From: Maribacter hydrothermalis
GTDB taxonomy: Bacteria; Bacteroidota; Bacteroidia; Flavobacteriales; Flavobacteriaceae
Length of the DNA stretch: 64,000 nucleotides
NCBI RefSeq assembly: GCF_001913155.1
Contig: NZ_CP018760.1
Span: forward strand, 3,968,001-4,032,000
Direction of reading: 5' to 3'
The translations under genes and the position numbers were made by a program. Below the pieces are notes generated by a model. It was not told the origin of the DNA, made no database searches, and saw nothing but the letters and a program-made list of their open reading frames with translations. Shown piece after piece: positions 44,275 through 53,745 of the stretch (position 1 is its first letter; each line of letters opens with the position of its first letter).

Positions 44275-45786
44275 ATGGGTTTTAAATTTATAAGTGCATT
44301 TTTATTGTTATTTCTATTTATTTCTTGCAACACTGAAAAACGTCCTAGAGAAGTGGTGTTGTATGAAAATTACTGTGCAAGTTGCCATTTAGCACCTAAC
44401 ATTCAAGATTTACCAAAAGATATTTGGAAACATTCGATATTACCGGATATGGCTGCAAGAATGGGAGTTGAAACCGAAGGATATCACCCTTATATGAATT
44501 TAAGTTTTCCAGAACAATTGGCCATCATCAAAACAGGGATTTATCCTAGCAAAGCAATTATCGATATTGAAGATTGGAATCTTCTAAGAGATTACATCAT
44601 TAAAATGGCACCAGATAGTTCTAAATCAACTAGTAACGAAAATAAAAGCATACCTATAACTAAATTTAAATTAACGCCAGTCTCATTAGATAGTGCTTTT
44701 GGTAGCTTGTACACCTTTTTAAAGATTGATACTTTAAATAAAAGTATTATCGCAGGAACTCGTAAGGGAGAATTAACATCGTATAATTTTGCTGATAATA
44801 AGAATACCCATATAGGATATTTCAATAGAGCAATAACAGATGCCAGAGTATTAGATGATAGTGTTTTTGTAACCACAATGGGCAGTTTAACCCCTTCTGA
44901 GATACCAATGGGTAAAACGATACTTAAACTAAAAAATTCCAGTGCCACATTGGCCGACTCTCTTCATAGACCTGTACATACGCTTTATAAAGATTTAAAC
45001 GGTAATGGAAATGAAGAAATAATAATAAGTGAGTTTGGTGATCTTGTTGGGAAATTAAGCTTGTACGAAAAAAATAATTTCGGTTTTTATAAAGGAAGAA
45101 TAATATTGAATATACCCGGTTGTACCAGAACTATTTCAAGGGACATGAATAATGACGGAAAAGAAGATTTAGTAGTCCTTGCAGGACAAGGAGATGAGTC
45201 GATTTATATTTTATATCAAAAAGAAAATTTAGAATTTACTGTTGATAAAGTAATAAGATTTAGCCCGGTATATGGTTCAAGTTGGTTTGAATTAGTTGAT
45301 TATAATGCCGATGGCTATCAAGACATTATTACTGTTAATGGAGATAATGCAGATAAATCTTTTGTAAACAAACCCTTTCATGGTATGCGTATTCATATAA
45401 ATGACGGAAACAATAATTTTGAAGAAACTTATTTTTATCCTTTAAACGGAGCAACTAGAGTCGTAGCAAATGATTTTGATCAAGATGGAGATTTGGATTT
45501 TGCTTTATTAGCTACTTTTCCTGATTATGAGAATCATCCTGAATATAATTTTGTTTATTTAGAAAATGTGAACAGTGGTAACTATGTATTTAACCAAGAA
45601 CATTTAGCTGATATTAAAATGGCCAGATGGTTTTTAATGGATGCCGCCGATATTGATGGGGATGGCGATCAGGATATTGTTCTAAGTGCATTAACATATT
45701 CCTTTACACCCGTACCAGAATATTTAGAAAAAGCCTGGAGTAAAAGTTATACTGATTTATTGATATTGGAAAATAAATTACATTAG
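44275..45786 (+). CDS. Cytochrome c-like / FG-GAP repeat lipoprotein
   Basis: 503 residues from the ATG at 44275, which gives a clean lipoprotein signal (MGFKFISAFLLLFLFISCNT); an ATG at 44236 adds 13 residues. Right after the signal comes ENYCASCHLAP, a c-type haem-binding CxxCH with a possible Met ligand in ILPDMAARMG. The rest has at least four Ca-binding FG-GAP/VCBS blades: DMNNDGKEDLVVLAG, DYNADGYQDIITVNGD, DFDQDGDLDFALLA and DIDGDGDQDIVLSA. It is a surface or periplasmic beta-propeller with a redox head. Five bases after its stop begins the 3D-domain gene, starting a run of envelope genes. Confidence 0.85.
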   Translation: MGFKFISAFLLLFLFISCNTEKRPREVVLYENYCASCHLAPNIQDLPKDIWKHSILPDMAARMGVETEGYHPYMNLSFPEQLAIIKTGIYPSKAIIDIEDWNLLRDYIIKMAPDSSKSTSNENKSIPITKFKLTPVSLDSAFGSLYTFLKIDTLNKSIIAGTRKGELTSYNFADNKNTHIGYFNRAITDARVLDDSVFVTTMGSLTPSEIPMGKTILKLKNSSATLADSLHRPVHTLYKDLNGNGNEEIIISEFGDLVGKLSLYEKNNFGFYKGRIILNIPGCTRTISRDMNNDGKEDLVVLAGQGDESIYILYQKENLEFTVDKVIRFSPVYGSSWFELVDYNADGYQDIITVNGDNADKSFVNKPFHGMRIHINDGNNNFEETYFYPLNGATRVVANDFDQDGDLDFALLATFPDYENHPEYNFVYLENVNSGNYVFNQEHLADIKMARWFLMDAADIDGDGDQDIVLSALTYSFTPVPEYLEKAWSKSYTDLLILENKLH

Positions 45787-45791
45787 TAGGT

Positions 45792-46202
45792 ATGATAAAG
45801 AGGTTATCCATAATAGTAATCTTGATAATGGCCGTTAGCTGTTCAGATAAATCTGTGGATAATAAATACAATTGGGTTCCTTTAAAAGTTACCGCAACTG
45901 CTTATAATTCTATTCCGTCACAGACTTCATATGAGCATCCGGCAATTACTGCGTGGGGAGACTCCATAAAACCAGGTGAAAAATGGATCGCGGTTTCAAG
46001 GGATCTATTAAAAAAAGGGCTTGCTTATAATACCTTGGTTAAAATAGATACTTTTGAGGGTATTTATACGGTAAAAGATAAAATGCACTCCCGATGGCGT
46101 AACCGTATTGATATTTATATGGGTGATAATGTTAGTAAAGCAAAAAATTGGGGAAGACGTAAAATTACCATTGAATATGCGGTTTTAAAGGATAGTTTAT
46201 AA
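45792..46202 (+). CDS. 3D-domain (double-psi barrel) lipoprotein
   Basis: 136 residues with lipoprotein signal IIVILIMAVSCSDKS (Cys about 17). The core VTATAYNSIPSQTSYEHPAI, IAVSRDLLKKGLAYNTLVKI and KMHSRWRNRIDIYMGDNVSK match the 3D domain of the MltA/RlpA double-psi barrel, with the expected Asp residues (VKDKMH, RIDIYMG). Such domains bind or cut peptidoglycan glycan strands. It lies between the cytochrome/FG-GAP gene and a muramoyl amidase, 5 and 11 bp apart. Confidence 0.82.
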   Translation: MIKRLSIIVILIMAVSCSDKSVDNKYNWVPLKVTATAYNSIPSQTSYEHPAITAWGDSIKPGEKWIAVSRDLLKKGLAYNTLVKIDTFEGIYTVKDKMHSRWRNRIDIYMGDNVSKAKNWGRRKITIEYAVLKDSL

Positions 46203-46213
46203 TTAGTTCAACA

Positions 46214-46882
46214 ATGAAACATATCACATATTATTTTTTGCTAGGTGTATTGCTAGTTTCTTGTACTGCTACAAAAACTATAGTTGATTATCCTATTACT
46301 TTTAATGAGGACCGCAAAATTCTAACTTTAGAATATCTTGAAAACAGGTATGGTTTAGCGCAAGATTTACCTCAAATAAATCCAAAAATGATTGTTTTGC
46401 ATTGGACAGTTATTCCAACTTTTAAAAAATCTTTTGAAGCTTTTGACCCCGTATCATTGCCTAATTGGAGACCTGATATTAAGGATGTGAGTGGTTTAAA
46501 TGTTTCTTCTCAGTTTATGGTAGATCGTGATGGGACTATTTATCAATTATTACCAGAAACTACCATGGCACGCCATGTTATTGGACTAAATCATTGTGCT
46601 ATTGGCGTAGAAAATGTTGGCGGAACCGAAGATTTACCTTTAACTAAAGCACAATTAAAATCAAACATTTGGTTAGTTAGGCATTTAAAGGAAAAATATG
46701 ATATCGATTATTTAATTGGCCATTATGAGTATACACTTTTTGAAAATCATCCATTATGGTTAGAGAAGGATGATGGCTATCGTACCAAGAAAACAGACCC
46801 TGGAACTGATTTTATGGAAAAAGTTCGTAAATCAGTATCCGATTTAAATTTTAAAGAATTACCTAAGAATATATCAAAATAA
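46214..46882 (+). CDS. N-acetylmuramoyl-L-alanine amidase (Amidase_2), lipoprotein
   Basis: 222 residues; lipoprotein signal LLGVLLVSCTATK (Cys about 17). Amidase_2/PGRP fold: first Zn His in MIVLHWTVIPT, substrate region SSQFMVDRDGTIYQLLPE, TMARHVIGLNHCAIGVENVG with the second His, LIGHYEY, and the last ligand in KTDPGTDF. It cuts the amide between muramic acid and L-Ala of peptidoglycan. The genes before and after (3D domain, M14 peptidase) suggest a linked cell-wall turnover set. Confidence 0.9.
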   Translation: MKHITYYFLLGVLLVSCTATKTIVDYPITFNEDRKILTLEYLENRYGLAQDLPQINPKMIVLHWTVIPTFKKSFEAFDPVSLPNWRPDIKDVSGLNVSSQFMVDRDGTIYQLLPETTMARHVIGLNHCAIGVENVGGTEDLPLTKAQLKSNIWLVRHLKEKYDIDYLIGHYEYTLFENHPLWLEKDDGYRTKKTDPGTDFMEKVRKSVSDLNFKELPKNISK

Positions 46883-46893
46883 AATAAAACTTA

Positions 46894-48357
46894 ATGAAGC
46901 ATATTACACTAGCGGTATTTTGTTTGTTCTCTTTTATGGGAATAAGCCAATCCAACAATATTACCACACAACTATACGATACTTATGATAACTATAAGGA
47001 AAGCGCGATTGGGAAAAGACGTATTAAAAGAAATGATATCCAACCACTAATAGACAAGCTTTCTACCAATGATAAATTTAAGGTTAGTACCGTTGGTAAG
47101 TCAATTGGCGGTTTAGATTTAAGTCTTATTAGCATAGGTTCTGGAGAAACCAACGTATTTCTTTGGTCGCAAATGCATGGAGACGAACCGACTGCTACAC
47201 AAGCAATTTTTGATATTCTTAATTTCTTTGATAGTGAAGATTTCAAAAAGGAAAAAGAAGCTATTCTTGCTAACTTAACCGTTCACTTTTTACCAATGTT
47301 AAACCCTGATGGGGCGGAGCTTTTTCAACGTAGAAATTTGTTAGGCATAGATATTAATAGGGATGCGCTGCGTTTACAGTCTCCAGAATCTCAAACTTTA
47401 AAAAGAGTTCGGGACAGTCTTGATGCCGATTTCGGATTCAATCTTCATGATCAAAGCACCTATTACAATGCAGAACGCACAGAGAAACCAGCAACTATTT
47501 CGTATTTAGCACCTGCCTATAATTACGAAAAAGATATTAATGAAACTCGGGGTAATGCAATGAAGATTATAGTGTTCATGAACGATATTCTTCAAAAATA
47601 TGCTCCTGGACAAGTAGGTAGGTATAATGATGATTTTGAACCACGCGCATTTGGTGATAATATTCAAAAATGGGGTACAAGTACGATTTTAATTGAGTCT
47701 GGTGGATTTCCCAAGGATATAGAAAAGCAAGAAATTAGAAAATTAAATTATACGTCTATTTTGTCCGCTATTTATACTATCGCCCAAAAATCTTATGAAT
47801 CAATCGGAATTGAAGAATATGAGAAAATTCCTGAAAATGATAGAAAGTTGTTCGATTTAAAATTAACTGGAGTCAACTATAACCTAAAAGGAAACACCTA
47901 TACTATAGATTTAGGTATTAACCAGATTGAAGTTGATTACCCTGACCACAACTCCTTTTGGTATAGTAGTAGAGTTTTGGACCAAGGAGATTTATCTACT
48001 TATTATGGTTATGAAACCTTAGAGGCGTCGGACTACACCATTAAACAAGCTAAGGCCCATCCTAAAACCTTTAACACAATAGATGAAGTTAAAGGGTTAA
48101 ATTTTAAAGACATTTTAAAACAAGGTTATGGTTTTGTACGCATGGAGAAAACACCAGCTACGGTCATAAATTCTCCTTTTCCAGTACATTTAATTGGACC
48201 AAAGTATAAAGTGCCAGAACTTAAATTAGAACCTGGTATTAATCCTACGTTCTTTCTCGAAAAAGCAGGTGTTATTGAATACGCAGTAATCAATGGTTTT
48301 TTAATTAATTTAAGTGAAAACAATATAAACATACCTAATTCAATGATTTATAAATAG
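46894..48357 (+). CDS. Secreted zinc carboxypeptidase, family M14
   Basis: 487 residues; signal peptide ending near FMGISQS. Zn site: WSQMHGDEPTATQA (H-x-x-E) and the third His in FGFNLHDQSTYY; substrate-binding MLNPDGAELFQRRNLLGIDINRDA, and the catalytic Glu probably in STILIESGGFP. The C-terminal ~170 residues look beta-rich, perhaps a carbohydrate-binding or transthyretin-like part. M14 members may trim peptides or peptidoglycan stem peptides. It ends the run begun at 44275 and is closed by a bidirectional terminator. Confidence 0.88.
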   Translation: MKHITLAVFCLFSFMGISQSNNITTQLYDTYDNYKESAIGKRRIKRNDIQPLIDKLSTNDKFKVSTVGKSIGGLDLSLISIGSGETNVFLWSQMHGDEPTATQAIFDILNFFDSEDFKKEKEAILANLTVHFLPMLNPDGAELFQRRNLLGIDINRDALRLQSPESQTLKRVRDSLDADFGFNLHDQSTYYNAERTEKPATISYLAPAYNYEKDINETRGNAMKIIVFMNDILQKYAPGQVGRYNDDFEPRAFGDNIQKWGTSTILIESGGFPKDIEKQEIRKLNYTSILSAIYTIAQKSYESIGIEEYEKIPENDRKLFDLKLTGVNYNLKGNTYTIDLGINQIEVDYPDHNSFWYSSRVLDQGDLSTYYGYETLEASDYTIKQAKAHPKTFNTIDEVKGLNFKDILKQGYGFVRMEKTPATVINSPFPVHLIGPKYKVPELKLEPGINPTFFLEKAGVIEYAVINGFLINLSENNINIPNSMIYK

Positions 48358-48386
48358 ATGATGGATATGATATAAGTTATGCAACA

Positions 48387-48418
48387 AAAAAAAGGGAAGC
48401 ATTAGCTTCCCTTTTTTT
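48387..48418. terminator. Bidirectional intrinsic terminator
   Basis: AAAAAAAGGGAAGC, loop ATTA, GCTTCCCTTTTTTT: a perfect 14-bp stem with U-runs on both strands. It serves the M14 peptidase gene and the convergent OmpA-like gene. Confidence 0.93.
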
Positions 48419-48436
48419 AATATAGAACCAGTGTTC

Positions 48437-49267
48437 TTACATAGTTTCTTCTGCATCTAAAAGAGCAAAGAATTTATCTAAGTTTGGCAAAATAATAATT
48501 TTTGTTCTTCTATTTAATGCCATATTTTCTTTAGAATCGTTCTCAACTAAAGGTAAATAACTACTTCTACCAGAGGCTATTAACTGAGAAGGGTCAACAT
48601 CATAATCTTTCTGTAATTTACGTACAATTGATGTTGCACGCTTAACACTAAGATCCCAATTGTCCGTAACCATTGGCGTATTTATAGTTCTAGAATCTGT
48701 ATGACCTTCGACCATAACTTCCATACTTGGCTCTGACTTTATAACATCCGCCAATTTGGTTAAAATTTTGTTTGCTTTACTGCTTACATTATAACTAGCT
48801 GTATTAAATAATAGTTCGTCTGATATATTAATCATTACGACGGTCTTATCAATACTTACATCAATATCTTCACCTTCTTCAGAAATTGATTGCTTCAATT
48901 TATAAGAAACTGCCAAATTCATTGAATCTTGTATGGTTTTAGCACCGGCTAATTTTGCTGGATCTACATTTTTCAATGTATTTCTCATTTTTGCCTTTGT
49001 ATTATTGCTCATTACAGCAACATCATCAACACTTGTAAACTGGCTATCATTTAATTCCTTTAACGAATTGATTTTAGAGTTATACTCTTCTACACGAGCT
49101 TCGATTCTAGTCATTTGAGACTGTAAATCTTCTTTCTCAACTTGTGTTTTTTGTAATGCACTCTGGGTTTGAGATAAATTATCTTCTAATGCAACATATT
49201 TCTTTTTAGAAACACATGAAGTTAAAAGTACTACTGATAAAAAGGCAACTAAGGATAATCTTTTCAT
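48437..49267 (-). CDS. OmpA-family lipoprotein with coiled coil
   Basis: 276 residues. Lipoprotein signal VVLLTSCVSKKK (Cys about 18), a coiled coil from about 25 to 75 (LSQTQSALQKTQVEKEDLQS), then the OmpA C-terminal peptidoglycan-binding domain: MEVMVEGHTDSRTINT, WDLSVKRATSIVRKLQ and NRRTKIIILP. The TDS and the RR/T pair are the usual diaminopimelate contacts. It tethers outer membrane to cell wall. Monocistronic; ends at the terminator shared with the M14 gene. Confidence 0.92.
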   Translation of the reverse strand: MKRLSLVAFLSVVLLTSCVSKKKYVALEDNLSQTQSALQKTQVEKEDLQSQMTRIEARVEEYNSKINSLKELNDSQFTSVDDVAVMSNNTKAKMRNTLKNVDPAKLAGAKTIQDSMNLAVSYKLKQSISEEGEDIDVSIDKTVVMINISDELLFNTASYNVSSKANKILTKLADVIKSEPSMEVMVEGHTDSRTINTPMVTDNWDLSVKRATSIVRKLQKDYDVDPSQLIASGRSSYLPLVENDSKENMALNRRTKIIILPNLDKFFALLDAEETM

Positions 49268-49426
49268 TTTGTTCTCTTTTAATTAATATTAGTGTAATCG
49301 GTTTAATATACGTGGCATATCGATAAACGGACGTTTTTAAATAGCTATGCTCATGCAAAAACAGAAATTTCAGCTTTCAATAAAATGAGTATCAACAAGT
49401 TATTAAGTTCAATTTCGAGCAAAAAA

Positions 49427-49450
49427 AAAGAAGCGTTTTCACGCTTCTTT
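49427..49450 (-). terminator. Terminator of the VWA-lipoprotein gene
   Basis: AAAGAAGCGT, loop, ACGCTTCTTT; on the minus strand the stem is followed by nine T. It lies 22 bp past the stop at 49472. Confidence 0.88.
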
Positions 49451-49471
49451 CTAAATTTTAAAGTGATTTGG

Positions 49472-50575
49472 TTATTCGCAGCCACCTGTAAAACCATTGG
49501 CATTAAACTTGGTTTGTACAGCACCTTGTCTGGAACCTGTATTTATTTCTATAGCTAAATTGTTTTCACCGCTACCGTCTCTTTTAGGGCTACAGTATTC
49601 AAATAAATAGAAACTATTAGCTCTTTCGGAAACTTTCTCGGAAATGTCTCTAAAGGTTCTTTCCAATTCATCTTTATTCTGGGCAAAAACACTTGCCGTT
49701 TTACCTATTGCAGATAATACTTCTGTATCAATTTCTCCTCCTAAACCAATACTAAAGAAAGAAATATTTGCATTGGCATCTTTTACTTTTTTTAAGGCCG
49801 AATCTTCTGTAAAACGAGAAGCTTGGTCTGTTCCATCGGTAAAAATTACAACAGAAGCTGCACCAATTTTACCACCAGCTGTAGATTTTTGAACCAAATC
49901 TGAAGCAATATCGGTCGATTTTATTACGGCTCCATATAAATCCGTAGATGGGTCATTACTAATATCATTAGTAATACCATCAATTGCATCTTTTAATTCT
50001 GTTCTTGAAGAAGTCAATTCGTTTAATAAATGTAATTCATCCTCTCCATCGAACCAATAAATGGCCATCTTAACAGATTCCTGGGTAGTACTAGGCATTA
50101 CGGCATCTATAAAACTTGATGATGCTAATTTCAATTCATCTAAACTACTGCTAAGTACACTATTACTTAAATCTAAAACAAGTAATGTATTATTAGAAAA
50201 TATTTGAGAATTAGGAGAAATTCGTGCTGAAGATTCTGATGTTGAAATCGTTTTAAAACAATCATCATTTCTACCTTGCTCGTATATTGTAAACTGATTT
50301 GCTGTTAAACCCGGTACAGGATTACCATCAGTGTCGGACACTCTAAAGAAAATAGATACTTTTCCTGGTAGTGTAGTATATTGTTCTTGAATTGATAAAA
50401 CTAATTCGCCTTCATCTAACCCTAAACAATCATCTACTGTTGTTCCTTTTCCTAAGCCGTCACCGCCGCCAGTATTCAGATTTAGATTAATATCGTCATC
50501 GGCATTTCCACAAGAAACTAGTAAAGTCAGCACAAAAAATACGCCGAACGTCTTCATAAATTTTTTCATATTCAA
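49472..50575 (-). CDS. VWA-domain lipoprotein
   Basis: 367 residues. Lipoprotein signal FVLTLLVSCGNADDD, a Gly/Asp-rich linker, a beta-sandwich-like part (KVSIFFRVSDTDGNPVPGLT), then a von Willebrand A domain with the metal site LVLDLSNSVLSSSL (DxSxS) and its later parts VVIFTDGTDQASR and DLYGAVIKS. VWA domains mediate Mg-dependent binding to proteins. Divergent from xdhC. The ligand is unknown. Confidence 0.85.
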   Translation of the reverse strand: MNMKKFMKTFGVFFVLTLLVSCGNADDDINLNLNTGGGDGLGKGTTVDDCLGLDEGELVLSIQEQYTTLPGKVSIFFRVSDTDGNPVPGLTANQFTIYEQGRNDDCFKTISTSESSARISPNSQIFSNNTLLVLDLSNSVLSSSLDELKLASSSFIDAVMPSTTQESVKMAIYWFDGEDELHLLNELTSSRTELKDAIDGITNDISNDPSTDLYGAVIKSTDIASDLVQKSTAGGKIGAASVVIFTDGTDQASRFTEDSALKKVKDANANISFFSIGLGGEIDTEVLSAIGKTASVFAQNKDELERTFRDISEKVSERANSFYLFEYCSPKRDGSGENNLAIEINTGSRQGAVQTKFNANGFTGGCE

Positions 50576-50778
50576 TTATTATAGGTTCATTTAGCAGAAC
50601 GGACAAAGTTTATTTAAATTATAGGGATGAATAAAATAAATGTTAAAGATTGTTAAAGCAAATCTAGTATTACACATAAAATGTTCAAATACCCTATATT
50701 TCGGTAGGCTGAAAGACTGTAAACGAATTATGTATTTAGCATAATTTGGCTATTTTAGATAAAAAGTAGGAGTAAAAT

Positions 50779-51789
50779 ATGACTCACGAATTCAAAAATA
50801 TCATAACTGAATATATAAATGCTAAAAACACCAATTTAAAATGTGTGTTGGCTACTGTAGTGGATTTAGATGGTTCTTCATATAGAAGACCGGGAGTTCG
50901 TATGCTTATTCGCGAAGATAATGTAATGATAGGTGCTGTAAGTGGTGGGTGTGTTGAGAAAGAGGTATTGTTTCAAGCACAATCGGTTTTTGAAAAACAA
51001 ACTTCAAAATTAATGACTTATGATGGTAGGTATAGACTTGGCTGTGAAGGGATTCTTTATATTTTACTAGAACCTTTTGCGCCAAGTGAAACTCTTGTCA
51101 TTGAATTTAATAAGGTGATTGAGAATAGGCAATCTTTTATTTTAGAAACAGCATATCAAAAAGAATATGGCGATTTACCTGGTTATGGGACGTTTATAAC
51201 ACTTGACGCTAAATCATTTTCATTTAACGGTAGTACTGTAGAACAAATGGCAGCAAAGTGTTTTAAGCAAACCATGCCTCCTTGCCAAAGATTATTGTTA
51301 ATTGGGGGTGAGCACGATGCCGTAATATTGGCCTATTTTGGTTTAAGTATGGGATGGGAAGTACATGTTGCAGTAACCCCAAAGGAGGACAAAAATATCA
51401 ATGATTTTCCCGGGATAGATGCTTTGTTGAACTACGAACCAGAAAATTTCCCTGTGATGGATATTGATACTAATACCGCTGTTTTGTTAATGACGCATAG
51501 CTATGTAAAAGATTTAAAATATTTGACTGTGCTGAAAAAAAGTAAACCCGCCTACTTAGGTATTTTGGGTCCTACCAGACGTAGAGAAAAACTACTATCC
51601 GCATTACTTGAACATGATATGGATATAGATATGGATTTTATAGAAAATATTCACGGTCCTGCTGGTTTGCATATTGGTGCCGAAACACCCCAGGAAATAG
51701 CTATCTCTATTCTGGCTGAAATTTTAACCGTAATTAGAAAAACAGAACCTATGATGTTGAAAGACAAACTGAAACAAATACATCATTGA
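50779..51789 (+). CDS. xdhC: XdhC/CoxI-family molybdoenzyme maturation protein
   Basis: 336 residues. The N-terminal XdhC domain has TVVDLDGSSYRRPGVRMLIR and GAVSGGCVEKEVLFQAQ with the conserved Cys; LGCEGILYILLEPF follows. The C-terminal Rossmann-like XdhC_C domain has RLLLIGGEHDAVILAYFGL and LGILGPTRRREKLL. It sulfurates and inserts molybdenum cofactor into xanthine dehydrogenase or related enzymes. The next gene overlaps by 4 bp and encodes a MocA/MobA-like nucleotidyltransferase, so the two mature the same target. No xdh structural subunit is in the window. Confidence 0.9.
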   Translation: MTHEFKNIITEYINAKNTNLKCVLATVVDLDGSSYRRPGVRMLIREDNVMIGAVSGGCVEKEVLFQAQSVFEKQTSKLMTYDGRYRLGCEGILYILLEPFAPSETLVIEFNKVIENRQSFILETAYQKEYGDLPGYGTFITLDAKSFSFNGSTVEQMAAKCFKQTMPPCQRLLLIGGEHDAVILAYFGLSMGWEVHVAVTPKEDKNINDFPGIDALLNYEPENFPVMDIDTNTAVLLMTHSYVKDLKYLTVLKKSKPAYLGILGPTRRREKLLSALLEHDMDIDMDFIENIHGPAGLHIGAETPQEIAISILAEILTVIRKTEPMMLKDKLKQIHH

Positions 51790-52412
51790 AAACAGAACAA
51801 CATATTGCTGTTCTAATTATGGCCGCGGGAGCGTCTAAACGCATGGATGGTATTAAGCAATTGATGCCTTGGAAAGATTCTAATTTTTTACTGGAGACTA
51901 TAAAAACAGTTCAACGGAGTAAGGCAAATTCTCTATACGTAGTATTAGGCTCAAACGCTGAATTTATTATGTCTGAATGTCATTTAATTAAAAAAGGGAT
52001 TGCTATTATAGTCAACCCTAATTGGAATAACGGACTTGGTGATAGTATTGCATACGGAGTTAAAGTACTACTTGAACAACAACATAATTTAAAAGGAATT
52101 TTAATTTGTTTAGCCGATCAACCTTTACTCACCTATAATTACCTGGACACTTTAATTCATCAGTCAAAAAAACATCCTTCAAAAATTATAGCAACATATT
52201 ATGGAAAAAGGGTAGGAGTGCCTGCATTGTTTCCTAAATTGCTATTTAAAGATTTGTCCGTTCTTAAAGGAGACTCTGGTGCTAAAGAACTTTTAAATAA
52301 TGGGCTTAAGGCTATTATTACTTTAGACGCAGAAAACCAAACGTTAGACATAGACACCAAAGAAGAATACAATCAATTATTATCAACAATTAATAATACG
52401 TACAACCATTAA
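51786..52412 (+). CDS. MocA/MobA-like molybdenum cofactor nucleotidyltransferase
   Basis: 208 residues, start TTG at 51786, overlapping the xdhC stop by 4 bp. NTP-transferase fold: LIMAAGASKRMDGIKQLMPW (nucleotide loop), PNWNNGLGDSIAYGVKVLLE, and ILICLADQPLLTYNYLD with the metal Asp. The RM-G-KQL-PW pattern fits MocA (CTP:molybdopterin cytidylyltransferase), which works with XdhC on the xanthine dehydrogenase family. CTP versus GTP use is inferred from the pairing. Confidence 0.87.
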   Translation: MKTEQHIAVLIMAAGASKRMDGIKQLMPWKDSNFLLETIKTVQRSKANSLYVVLGSNAEFIMSECHLIKKGIAIIVNPNWNNGLGDSIAYGVKVLLEQQHNLKGILICLADQPLLTYNYLDTLIHQSKKHPSKIIATYYGKRVGVPALFPKLLFKDLSVLKGDSGAKELLNNGLKAIITLDAENQTLDIDTKEEYNQLLSTINNTYNH

Positions 52413-52413
52413 C

Positions 52414-53502
52414 ATGACAAAAAATAAATCGGTAGTTATAATTACAATTTTTTTACTTGTGGCATTACCTCTTTTTGCACAGGATATGGGTTTTGAAGAA
52501 TACAATCCGAAATCAACCTTAGTAGTACCTGGAGCAGAAATAACCAAAGCAAAGTTTCCTTTTATTGATGTACATAGCCACCAAAGGGATATGTCCGTAG
52601 AAGCTTTAAATGGGTTGATTTTACATATGGATGCTATGAATGAAGCCATTATGGTGAATTTAAGTGGTGGTTCTGGGAAAAACCTTAAAGAGAAAGTGGT
52701 AAATATTGAAAAAAGTTTCCCAAATAGATTTGTTGTTTTTGCTAATGTAGATTTTGAAGGAGCAAAAGATATGGAATGGGGAGAACAAGCAGCTGCCCGA
52801 TTAGAAGAAGATATTAAGAATGGCGCTAAGGGATTAAAGATTTTTAAAAGTCTTGGATTACGAAATAAGGATGTAGATGGCAATCGGTTGGCGATAGATG
52901 ATCCTCGTTTAGACCCTATTTGGGCAAAATGTGCCGAAATGGGAGTGCCTGTTTTAATACACGCAGCTGATCCAAAGTCTTTTTGGGACGAAATGGATGC
53001 CGATAATGAACGTTGGCTGGAATTGAAAACACACCCCAGAAGAAAACGTTCAGCAACAGATCCGGCCCCGTTTGAGCAAATTATTCAAGAACAGCATAAT
53101 GTGTTTAAAAAGCATCCTAACACTAAGTTTATTAATGCACATATGGGTTGGCATGCCAATAACCTTGAAAAACTTGGGGAGCTATTAGATGAAATGCCAA
53201 ATATGAATGTTGGTATTTCTGCAATTATCGCAGAACTAGGGAGGCAGCCGCAGAATGCAAGAGCCTTCTTTATAAAATATCAAGACAGGGTGTTATTCGG
53301 TAAGGATAGTTGGAAACCAGAGGAGTTCCCGACCTATTTTAGAGTTTTGGAAAGCAACGATGAGTATTTCCCATACTATAAAAAATATCACGCATTTTGG
53401 TCTATGTACGGATTAAACTTGCCTGATAATGTATTGAAAAAACTATACTATGAAAACGCACTAAACTTAATTCCTGGTTTAGATGATTCGCTATTTAAAT
53501 AG
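52414..53502 (+). CDS. Secreted amidohydrolase-2 family metal-dependent hydrolase
   Basis: 362 residues; signal peptide (IITIFLLVALPLFAQD). TIM-barrel amidohydrolase-2 motifs: FIDVHSHQRDMS (HxH), GAKGLKIFKSLG, PVLIHAADPKSFWDE (His on strand 5), FINAHMGWHANN and VLFGKDSWKPEE (Asp on strand 8). The family includes decarboxylases and lactonases of small carboxylates; here the enzyme is periplasmic. It begins 2 bp after the mocA stop but serves an apparently different role, and may simply share the transcript. Confidence 0.87.
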   Translation: MTKNKSVVIITIFLLVALPLFAQDMGFEEYNPKSTLVVPGAEITKAKFPFIDVHSHQRDMSVEALNGLILHMDAMNEAIMVNLSGGSGKNLKEKVVNIEKSFPNRFVVFANVDFEGAKDMEWGEQAAARLEEDIKNGAKGLKIFKSLGLRNKDVDGNRLAIDDPRLDPIWAKCAEMGVPVLIHAADPKSFWDEMDADNERWLELKTHPRRKRSATDPAPFEQIIQEQHNVFKKHPNTKFINAHMGWHANNLEKLGELLDEMPNMNVGISAIIAELGRQPQNARAFFIKYQDRVLFGKDSWKPEEFPTYFRVLESNDEYFPYYKKYHAFWSMYGLNLPDNVLKKLYYENALNLIPGLDDSLFK

Positions 53503-53505
53503 TGG

Positions 53506-53652
53506 TTATACTTTTTTAAGTACAACCTTTTCTTCAATTACAGGAATATCTTTTACATCTTGAAAAATACCACATGAAACTTCTTTTTTAACTAAGTTTT
53601 GTGTGGTTTTTCTTTTTGTCAATGATTCAATTTCCGGATTTAAGAACTGCAT
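53506..53652 (-). CDS. Putative 48-residue small protein
   Basis: ATG at 53652, stop at 53506-53508. Begins MQFLNPEIESLTKRKTTQNL and ends VIEEKVVLKKV, with one Cys. It is charged and has no signal or membrane helix. The frame fills the space after the convergent amidohydrolase (3 bp apart) almost exactly, and the residue composition is protein-like. Unknown family; could be chance. The rest of the gap to 53893 contains a dispersed repeat and the ECF sigma promoter region. Confidence 0.4.
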   Translation of the reverse strand: MQFLNPEIESLTKRKTTQNLVKKEVSCGIFQDVKDIPVIEEKVVLKKV

Positions 53653-53745
53653 AATTTTATTTGTTTTTCATTAAAACGTACATATATACCTCATGTTGTA
53701 AGAGTTAGGCTGTTTTTACTTTTATTTAAAAAGAATTTATAGTAA

